A stretch of 64,000 nt of DNA from the NCBI GenBank assembly GCA_911728455.2, contig OU452227.1:14276110-14340109 (forward strand). Reading direction: 5' to 3'. Each line of letters begins with the position of its first letter. The first letter of the stretch is position 1. This document shows, piece after piece, positions 56,199 through 64,000 of the stretch. The notes beneath the pieces were generated by a model. That model worked only from the letters and a program-made list of their open reading frames with translations, did not search any database and was not told the origin of the DNA. A program made the translations under genes and the position numbers. The DNA comes from Marthasterias glacialis. Taxonomy: Eukaryota > Echinodermata > Asteroidea > Forcipulatida > Asteriidae.

Positions 56199-56959
56199 TC
56201 AAACAAAGAGGAAATTATCAGGTACAGCAAGACTTTGTACAGCTGTACTAGTACTAGTGTTAGCACTGGTAGTAGTGTCATGGTGGATGGCCTCTTTGCT
56301 GATTTTCTTTTCTGCCAACAATGTTTCTGTGGCACTGTCATTGACATAGACAAGATCTCCTTGACAACGCATGCGAGGTGTATGAAAACAGAGCTGTGGA
56401 AATGTTTTCTGTAGGCGTGTTTTCAAATTTCCTGACTTGTAGGATGCAGCATCTATCCCGTGGGTGGCCTTAATCTGATCGATGAACATTCTTGTCAGTC
56501 TTGTGAGTCTATAAATCTCTTTCTGGTCAATGATGACTGACTTCACCGTACTACAAAAAGCAAGATAAGCTTCTGAGTACCGGTGATCTACCGTCTCGGT
56601 GGGTGTTTCTGTACTCAAATACCTGGTGTATTCTTTGTAGCACCGTGCGTGATACCTCACTTCAATTGCTACACAATCTTTCCCCTCAATTTGAAGAAGA
56701 AGACTCGTGTTGTTGCTGTCCTTTGCTGCTTGTGTTAAGTTTCTTGCATCGATGGTTGAGCATGTGGCAAGTCTTTCTTTTTTCCTCTTGCGAGTGTGCG
56801 GTTCGACAATATATCTCTCTTTTTGGCATATCACACATATTTCTGGTAATACATGGCAAGATCTGGCTTTCCCTTTGAATGCCGTACTTGAACGCAGAGC
56901 ACGTCTGTTCTTGACCGGTCTCTCTTCTGGCTTGTCCGGATTAATGTTGTCAGCTGAAG
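56199..56959 (-). CDS. Gene 3 exon 2
   Basis: About 253 codons to a TGA at 56201-56199. Contains CHVLPEICVICQKERYIVEP, a KRKKER basic patch, DARNLTQAAKDSNNTSLLLQ, VRYHARCYKEYTRYL and TRLTRMFIDQIKATHGIDAA. The C-terminal 40 residues are Ser/Thr-rich. Long open frame with no internal stops, so it is or was recently coding. Confidence 0.65.
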
Positions 56960-58044
56960 CTGCAAATACCAAACAACAACAAAAAATTTGAAATTCAAAG
57001 TAATAACACAAACATAACTTGTAGGGAGGGATTAAAGATCAGCGGAAAGTTAAAAATTGTTGATAAAAAAATTGACAATTTAGTAAAAATCCAACATTTC
57101 TGGGAGTAGGTTTTGTTCAAGCATAGTTCACAGCACGATTGAAGTTGCTTTTTGATTGGCAGTTGGAATACGTTCTCACGATAGAAGTTCAATTGTTAGC
57201 TTAATCGTATATAGAGATTGAGCACCCGTCCAAACATTTGGGTTCGATCACAACACTTTGTCGGGTTCCCTGAGCGACAAAGTAGCTCAGTGAACCCGGC
57301 TTTGTCGTGCCATGAATTACCGGTACATGTATGCGTGAACAAAACCTACTCCCCAAAATGTTGGATTTTTACTAAACTGTTGATTTTTTTATCGACAATT
57401 TTCAACTTTCCGCTGATCTTCAATTGCTTACGCATCACACTGGTAAGTTTTTATTAGGACCGTAAAGTCAATTTTTTCGCCGGTTTTTTAAATGGATGGA
57501 AGTAGGGCCAAGAATACGAAAGTGGATTGGCCCTATCCATGGGGCTAGTCAACAGGGTCAATCATGATTCGGAACTGGTCAAACGTTCATTGAACTTGAA
57601 TTGAAGTACTTTTTAAAAATGTATATTCACATACAAAACTAAAAGGTAAACATACCTGTACCAGCGAAGCTAGTTGCCAGCATTTCTCTGTTCTTGGCCA
57701 TACGTTTGTTTACTCGCATAATATGCTGCTTGTCTGTGAATCTTGTGTAGCAAATGCGGTGAAATCCAGCATCACTTGGAACTGGCAGCGTCGAAACATT
57801 ACTGTCCCCATATCGGTCGAACTCGGCAGCATGTATTTTGACGAACTCTTTTGCGATTTCGGCTTGATTGCCCTCTAAATTCTGCCATTGCAGTACAAAC
57901 TCTATGACACGAGCCCATGTCTTACTGTTACATTTCACTACTTTGGCTTTTTTTGTAGGGAAAATACACATATAACAACGTTTTTGGCAAAATTCTTCAT
58001 CGCTCGATCGATGATAGCGCGTCGTCGGCAGACGAGTCAGCCAT
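56199..58044 (-). CDS. Gene 3: two-exon gene of unknown function inside a TIR-bounded element
   Basis: Minus-strand gene. Exon 1 runs 58044 to 57656 and exon 2 runs 56959 to 56199; both borders are phase 1 (TACAG/GTATGT donor, TTTGCAG acceptor). Exon 1 has a FCQKRCYMC cysteine cluster and GFHRICYTRFTDKQHI; exon 2 has CVICQKERY, a basic stretch, VRYHARCYKEYTRYL and a Ser/Thr-rich end. The paired C..C and YH..CY patterns suggest metal binding, but I do not recognise a named family. The likely ATG at 58044 starts a 15-residue frame that ends at TGA; an ATCGATCG repeat at that spot looks like a 4 bp duplication that shifted the frame. The first ATG in the long frame is at 57971. Probably cargo of the surrounding transposon, possibly decaying. 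Confidence 0.6.
57001..57425. repeat. Inverted repeat in the gene 3 intron
   Basis: 'gatcagcggaaagttaaaaattg' to 'ggttttgttca' (about 57030-57120) recurs inverted at about 57335-57425 with high identity, including 'caatttagtaaaaatccaac'. The spacer is about 210 bp. Confidence 0.75.
57656..58044 (-). CDS. Gene 3 exon 1
   Basis: Long frame open from about 58040 to the donor at 57656. It reads a cysteine cluster, then KTWARVIEFVLQWQNLEGNQ and PVPSDAGFHRICYTRFTDKQ, ending in a basic RVNKRMAKNREM helix. The initiator frame (MADSSADDALSSIER) is offset by one from the long frame. Confidence 0.55.
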
Positions 58045-58080
58045 GTTGCACTATCCTTAACTCGACAGTAGAGCGCTTCT

Positions 58081-58090
58081 CATTGGTCAA
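58081..58090 (-). promoter_or_regulatory. CCAAT box upstream of gene 3
   Basis: On the minus strand a TTGACCAATGAG stretch lies about 40 bp before the proposed ATG of gene 3. No TATA box is obvious nearby. Confidence 0.3.
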
Positions 58091-58331
58091 TACCGATGTG
58101 CTAAATTTACAATTTTTCTGATTGGCTGGCCATTTATTAAATTATTTTAGACTTTTTTAAAATGATATTGTTAAATAGTGTGCACGTATTTATCGTGTGA
58201 AAATTAAGTAAAATTAAGTTACAATTTTCTCAATATTATAATGGTGGTCTGACTCCCACCACTTTCCTGGGTCATCAACCGACACAATAACACCTCACGG
58301 CCCAGCTACTAGAAGAAGAAGACGGAGAAAA

Positions 58332-58375
58332 CTAGAAATTTAGAGTTTGTGGACAAACTCACGGTGTTCGGCTTA
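58332..58375 (-). mobile_element. Helitron-like 3' end
   Basis: Hairpin GAGTTTGTGGACAAACTC at 58343-58360 followed on the minus strand by a 7 nt spacer and CTAG. Confidence 0.5.
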
Positions 58376-59552
58376 ATTACGTAATTTTAAGGGCAATATT
58401 GTGTGCAGGTTTTTTGTCTATTTGTGCTATGCTGACGGGCGAAATATTTTTTTATACTTTTTTATCTTTATGCATGAAGGTTTGTCATATGAAACTCCAA
58501 CTTCCGGTTTGACAGGAACTAAAGGTCAAATGGGGTCACACCTTGTGCATGGTATCTAGAATTGTCAGAGAGCTCTAAATTGATGTAAGGATTATTAATG
58601 TACCATGTTTCATTAATAAGATACATATTTTTGTTGTAAAAACTTATACTTCCGGTTTCGACCGGAAGTGAAGGTCAAATGAGGTCACACTTTGTAAACA
58701 TTTGTAGAATCGTCGAGGGGCTTTAAAATTAAGTTATTATATTAATACACAAATTTACGTAATTCAGAAACGATTTTTCATAACAAAACTATTACTTCCG
58801 GTTTCGACCGGAAGTGAAGGTCAAATGGGGTCACATCCTGTGTAAGATTTGTTTAGTACTTCAAGACCTTTCATATGGTGTAAAGATCATGTATGTAGCA
58901 TGTATTATTCTTAAGATATGATTATTTTAGTATAAAACTTCAATTTAATGTAATGACGTCATCGATGACGTCATTATTCCAAAAATTTTGCTTTGTCATA
59001 TACACACTGTGGTCTAGGTATATGGTAAGTTTCAAGTCCGTACATGCTTTATTTTTTGAGATAGCAAAATAATTTTTTTTTCAACCTTGTGTATCAATTT
59101 CGTTGTGACGTAGCTATGACGTCATATATCACATATCTAGAATGCTCTTGAGCTGAAAAAAATATTATTCATAAAAAGTTTGTTGATATTTTTAATCACT
59201 TAGGCTCTAGAGCCCGAAATAACATGATTTGTTACTTTAACTTCCGGTTTCTACCGGAAGTAAAAGTCAACTCAGGTCACGGTGTGCATACAATTTGTTC
59301 AACATTACAAGACCTTTCATATGCACCAAAGATTTTGAATGTAGCGTTTGCCGTTCTTGAGTTATGAATTTTTTGAATTATTTAACGTTTATTTAGCATA
59401 ATGACGTCATCAATGACGTCATCATTCCAAAAAAGTTGCGGGTTCATCTACTCAATAAGATCATTGTACATGGTAAGTTTCAAGTTCATACAAGCTTTAC
59501 TTTTTGAGAAACTTTGCAGACAAGGTTCAGGGGGAAGAATACCCAGAAAGAA

Positions 59553-59595
59553 CTAGAAATTTAGAGTTTGTGAACAAACTCACGGTGTTCGGCTT
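59553..59595 (-). mobile_element. Helitron-like 3' end
   Basis: Hairpin at 59564-59581, CTAG at 59553-59556. The unit before it (58332-59552) is complete and about 1.22 kb. Confidence 0.5.
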
Positions 59596-60837
59596 AATTA
59601 CGTAATTGAAAATTTTAATTTCAATATTGTGTGCAAGTTTTTTGTATATTGGTGCTATGCTGACGGGCGAAACATTTATTTGTACTTTTTTATCTTTATG
59701 CATGAAGGTTTGTCATATGAAACTTCAACTTCCGGTTTGACAGGAACTAAAGGTCAAATAGGGTCACACCTTGTGCATGTTATTTAGAATTGTCAGAAAG
59801 CTTTGAATTGATGTAACGATTATTAATGTACCATATGTCATTAATAAGATACATATTTTTGTATGTACAAACTTATACTTCCGGTTTCGACCGGAAGTGA
59901 AGGTCAAATGAGGTCAAACTTTGTAAACATCTTTAGAATCGTCGAAGGGCTTTAAAATTAAGTTATTATATTCATACACAAATTTACGTTATTCAGAAAC
60001 GATTTTTTATATAAAAACTACTACTTCCGTTTTCGACCGGAAGTGAAGGTCAAATGGGGTCACACCCTGTGTAAGATTTGTTAAGTACTTCAAGACCTTT
60101 CATATGGTGTAAAGATCATGTATGTAGCATGTATTATTCTTAAGATATGATTATTTTAGTTTAAAAATTTAATTTAATGTAATGACGTCATCGATGACGT
60201 CATCATTCCAAAAATTTGTTTTAGTCATATACACACTGTGGTCTAGGTATATAGTAAGTTTCAAGTCCGTACATGCTTTATTTTTTGAGATAGCAAAATA
60301 ATTTTTTTTTCGACCTCGTGTATCAATTTCGTTGTGACGTAGCTATGACGTCATATATCACATTTCTAGAATGTGCTTGAGCTAAACAAAATATTATTCA
60401 TTGAAGGTTTGTTGATATTTTTAATCACTTAGGCTCTAGAGCCCGAAATAACATGATTTGTTACTTTAACTTCCGGTTTCTACCGGAAGTAAAGGTCAAA
60501 TGAGGTCACGGTGTGCATACAATTTGTCCAACATTACAAGACCTTTCATATGCACTAAAGATTTTGAATGTAGCATTTGCCGTTCTTGAGTTATGAATTT
60601 TTTTAATTATTTAACGTTTTTTTAAACGTCATGACGTCATCAATGACGTCATCATTCCAAAAAATTCACGGTTTCATCTACTCACTAATATCTGTGTACC
60701 TGGTAAGTTTCAAGTTCATACAAGCTTAACTTATTGAGAAAATTTGTGGACAAGTTTCGACGACTAAGAAAGCCCAGAAAAAAAACCAGAACAATAACAA
60801 TAGGTTTTCAGCTGCTGGCCGAACACCTAAAAAAAAA

Positions 60838-60880
60838 CTAGACATAGGTTTTTGTGACATCACAAAAACAAGGTGTTCGG
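60838..60880 (-). mobile_element. Helitron-like 3' end, alternative stem
   Basis: Hairpin GTTTTTGTG-ACAT-CACAAAAAC at 60848-60869, CTAG at 60838-60841. Same stem type as 50514. Confidence 0.5.
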
Positions 60881-61049
60881 ATTATAGTACTTAAAGTTGT
60901 TATTTGATGTAGCAACTAAAGTATCTAAATATATGAACATGAAAACATGAAATTGTTCTTTAAAAGATAATATTTATTTGTAACAGAGAAGGACCTTCCC
61001 TCACCTTGGTATTTGGTGAAAGAATCCTGTTCCAAGCTCTTACCAATTC

Positions 61050-61480
61050 TAATTGACGAGCTACTTCAGGTTTGACCGGAAGTAGACATCACAGGCCACG
61101 CAATATGCAACAGAGAAGGACCATCCCAAACCTTGTTATTTTGTGAAAGAATCATGTTCCTAGCTCTTACTAATTTTAAATGAGGAGCTACTTCCAGTTT
61201 GACCGGAAGTAGAGGTTACAGAGGTCACTTTATGTTTCACAAAGAAAGACCTTACCTAACCTTGATATTTCTCGAAACAATCATGTTCCTAACTCTAACC
61301 ACTCTTACACGAGGAGCTACTTCCGGTTTGACCGGAAGTAGAGGTCACCCAATGTGCAACAGAGAATGAACTTTCCGAACCTTGGTGTTTGGTGAAAGAA
61401 TCATGTTCCTAGCTCTTAGCATTTTTAAATAAAGAGCTACTTCCGGTTTGACCGGAAGTAGGTGTCACAGAGGTCACTTA
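61050..61480 (+). repeat. Short tandem-like repeats, about 120 bp unit
   Basis: 'gagctacttccggtttgaccggaagtag' style units recur at about 61060, 61180, 61310 and 61430, each followed by 'aggtcac' and 'caacagagaaggacc' and preceded by 'aatcatgttcctagctct'. Confidence 0.75.
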
Positions 61481-62189
61481 ATGTGTCAAAAAGAAAGACC
61501 CTCCCTTACCTGGACATTTGTCGAAAGAATTAAGTTCATATCTCAAACGGTTGATTTTTTGTTGATTTATAAAGTTTTAAAAAAGCCCTGTATTAAAGAC
61601 TTACAAAGCGTGGAGTGTGCACCTTGAAAAAAGACTAAGAACAACGCGTGGTTAATGTGCATAGCAATGGGGCATCGATGTTACACAGCCACGCACACAC
61701 AAGGACGTGTACATGTAAAATTGCATTGGATTTTCTACAGCAATGTGGGACACGCTTGAACGCACATGGACAATCGATTTGCGTTAAACGTCCGGTTTGA
61801 ACCGGAAGTAAAGGTCAAAATGGTGTCACCCCAATGCACAAGTTTGAGAAGGCTCAATTCTCTACAATCGGATGTAAAATTTGTGATCATGTGATAAGTA
61901 CTTTTTAAAATATGAATTTTTGAAATTTTCCAACATTTTCAACTTCCGGTTTGAACCGGAAGACAAGGTCAAATGGGGGTTATGTCTGTAGGGCAATTAC
62001 GCAGTTTTGGAAGACCTTTCCGATGATGTATAGATTGTAAAAATCCATTTCGTACTTCAGGAGTTATGTTTCGTCTCCTTGTCATATGCTACTATGTATG
62101 AAGTTTCAAGGTTATATGACCTTCGGAAGTGTGCATTTGAAAGTGGACAATCGCCAGGGAGAAGAAGTATAAAAAAAAAAAAAACGAAC

Positions 62190-62280
62190 AAAAACAAGAG
62201 GTCTTCGGACCTGAGTCCAAACACCTAAAAAAAACGATCAAAATCAAGAGTTGTTCCGGGCTGAGAGCCCGAACACCTAA
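62190..62280 (+). repeat. Two small hairpins before the second 1.5 kb copy
   Basis: 'cttcggacctgagtccaaacacct' and 'ttccgggctgagagcccgaacacc' each form a short stem and share the following 'acacctaaaaa'. Confidence 0.55.
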
Positions 62281-63833
62281 AAAGCCGTTACAATTAGTGT
62301 TGTAGCACCATTGTTTTCAAACTTGTTACCAGAGGGCGCTGTTTAATGTAATGACGTCATCAGTTTTAAACTTGAAAACGCAGAGTCCTTTACCTACTCA
62401 CACACTGAAACCACTGTCCAAAGCTCGTTTTATACTGACCAAAGAACTAAAAAATAATGGCTTTATAAAAATTGTTTCCTTCAACTTCCGGTTTGAACCG
62501 CAATACAAGGTCAAATTGGGGTCATTTCTTTGAGACATTTAAATAGTTTCCAAAAGATCTTTGCGATGATGTGTAGATTGTAAAAATCCATTGTGCACTT
62601 CAGGAGTTCTGATTTAATTAATAAACTTTGATTTATTGTAACTCAACATCTGATGACGTCATCATGACGTCATCGTTTTATTTCGCGTCTTCATATTGAG
62701 GTTCAAGTATATGCACAGTTTCAAGGATCAGTTTAATTTCAATTTTGAGTTATTTATTTGGAGAATATTTTGGAGGAATGAAACATTTAAAGCAACATAA
62801 TGGTCTCTATGAGACACCGTATAACGCATGGTTTTGATTTTGTTTGATATATTAAAAGTGAAATCAAATAAAACCTTTAAATATGAATATGAACGTAATT
62901 AAAAAGAGCTTCATCATATGTATTTCATAGGGACTTCCGGTTTGGGCAGGAAGCGAGGTCAACTCAGGTCACTAAGAATTATAAAGAAACGCATACATTT
63001 ATTGTAACTCGACTCCTGGAGGAAAAACAAGTTACCTTTTTGATTTTAACTGCCAGGAAAAACAATGTTTTCGTGCTTTCCAAAGTGTTCCTTTTCCACG
63101 CAGTGCAATTGGCTGCCGCCAGGTTGACTGTTCAAAATAGTATTCGTATTGCCTTTTATCAAAACATTAACCCTTGCTGCTTTCCGTTTTGTTCGGCATC
63201 TATGCTGTGTCAATAAAACAAAGAAGTGTGTATGGCTAGTGAACGTTGATGGCGCTATATCAAATTAACGGTCTCATTTTGTAACATCACCTTTACTGAA
63301 CACTGGTGTACTGTACAGTCAATCCATGGAGGAAGGAAATTTCCATGGTCAATCTGACATTTGACAGATTCAAATTCCGAGCTCATTATCTGTATTAAAA
63401 AGTTCCAAAGTTTTATAAAAACTACCCCACTTTGATAAACATCATAAACACAAGTGTGCACGGCTAAAGAAATACACGGACATTTTGAAAAGCGATGACT
63501 TTTCTTTTGAACTTTACCTTTAAACAGTTTTACTCAGCGTATCCCTACAACAACTCTCGCGGGGGTAAAGTGCCTCTGGCCCCGCTGTTGGACACTTGTG
63601 ACTCTCGTACGTAAGCACGTGCGTGATCGGTATGTATAGAACGAAAGACGATCACTTTGTCAACTGCATTTTCTCCACCATTATACATCAAACAACTCAC
63701 GTGAGCATGTGATCGTCTCAGTAAAGTCTCCTCTTCCTCTCCCTGTCAGAATTAAGCCACCAGAATGACATAAAGGGACACATTTCCACACTGAACTTGG
63801 CATGACTTATTAAGTTTTTCTTTCCGTCGGCAT

Positions 63834-63846
<13 letters not shown>
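62281..63846 (+). repeat. 1.5 kb direct duplication, copy 2
   Basis: Same order and near identity to 50616-52126, with a 30 bp insertion at 63324-63353 and a CA expansion at its right end. Confidence 0.85.
63324..63348. mobile_element. 25 bp palindrome-ended insertion with TCAAT duplication
   Basis: CCATGGA...TCCATGG of 25 bp, flanked on both sides by TCAAT (63319-63323, 63349-63353). The other copy of the duplication has a single TCAAT at 51632-51636 and no insert. Confidence 0.75.
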
Positions 63847-63864
<18 letters not shown>

Positions 63865-64000
63865 AGTGTGTATTTACCTCCAATCGGGGACCTCCTATTG
63901 TCCCTCTTTTGTTTCTACTTTAACTTTTTAGCAACAGCTCCCATTGGTTTTGAACACGATTTCCAACTGGGGACCTTTTCCAATCGGGGACCCTATTGTC
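63840..64000 (+). repeat. CA-rich dispersed repeat, third copy (cut by window end)
   Basis: CA microsatellite followed by 'agtgtgtatttacctccaat' and 'ggggacctcctattgtcc', as at 24930-25345. Confidence 0.85.

Larger units (their letters stand above)
54517..58311. mobile_element. 3.8 kb TIR element carrying gene 3
   Basis: Left end TAGTAGCTGGGCCGTGAGGT and right end ACCTCACGGCCCAGCTACTA are exact inverted complements over 20 bp. Both sides are flanked by GAA (54514-54516 and 58312-58314), a candidate 3 bp target duplication. The flanks together rebuild the end of a Helitron-like repeat unit (ending '...gaagaagaagacgg...ctag'), so the element sits inside the repeat array. It holds gene 3 and several smaller fold-backs. 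No transposase was recognised. Confidence 0.75.
47888..63000. repeat. Array of Helitron-like dispersed repeats with CCGGAAGT and TGACGTCA palindromes
   Basis: Unit parts recur in fixed order: a terminal hairpin with 'ggtgttcggc', then ACTTCCGGTTTCGACCGGAA palindromes each followed by 'aaggtcaaatggggtcaca', then 'gacgtcatcgatgacgtcat' palindromes, then 'aagtttcaagttcatacaag' and a GAA-rich end. Unit starts are at 47888, 50514, 52912, 58332, 59553 and 60838. The clean units at 58332 and 59553 are about 1.22 and 1.29 kb long. Only short frames are present. Confidence 0.75.

Noticed and set aside
47888-60880. A CRISPR-like or satellite reading of the regular repeats
   Set aside because: Units are over 1 kb with internal palindromes and transposon-like ends, in a spliced eukaryotic genome.

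Overview
This is a 64 kb piece of an intron-rich, AT-rich animal genome, crowded with short transposons. HYR (hyalin repeat) domains, an SRCR-nidogen-HYR protein and an adhesion GPCR carrying HYR repeats point to an invertebrate deuterostome. An echinoderm is my best guess, from domain content and MITE style only; I could not run any search.

Region by region: (1) 1-5.6 kb has no convincing exons. It holds CRE-like (TGACGTCA) dispersed repeats, a fold-back element whose hairpin is at 1303-1467, and a TIR transposon at 4915-5519. (2) 5.6-30.4 kb is a plus-strand gene for a HYR-repeat adhesion GPCR. I traced 17 HYR exons, nearly all 273 or 231 nt and all phase 1-1, then a hormone-receptor-like domain, a GAIN domain with a GPS, seven transmembrane segments and a cytoplasmic tail ending at 30354. 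The splice phases are compatible throughout. Its 5' end (signal peptide and any first domains) was not found. The HYR array grew by tandem duplication; it contains exon relics, two long (GCT)n tracts and duplicated MITEs. (3) 30.4-33.3 kb is intergenic and holds a second hairpin element of the same family. (4) 33.4-47.1 kb is a second plus-strand gene: signal peptide, SRCR, a four-exon NIDO domain and one type A HYR exon, with its 3' end not found. (5) 47.3-47.6 kb holds a decayed NIDO exon, matching one inside gene 1. (6) 47.9-63 kb is an array of dispersed repeats with palindromic CCGGAAGT and TGACGTCA motifs, bounded by Helitron-like hairpin/CTAG ends. It is interrupted by a TTAA-flanked transposon (48860-49781) and by a 3.8 kb TIR element (54517-58311) that carries a two-exon minus-strand gene of unknown function. 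A 1.5 kb direct duplication closes the window.

How the genes relate: genes 1 and 2 share the type A HYR exon and both are followed or interrupted by NIDO relics, so they belong to one local family of secreted or surface proteins shaped by phase 1 exon shuffling. Gene 1 would be a heavily N-glycosylated adhesion or sensing receptor, and gene 2 a secreted or surface matrix-like protein. The third gene probably belongs to a mobile element rather than to this family.
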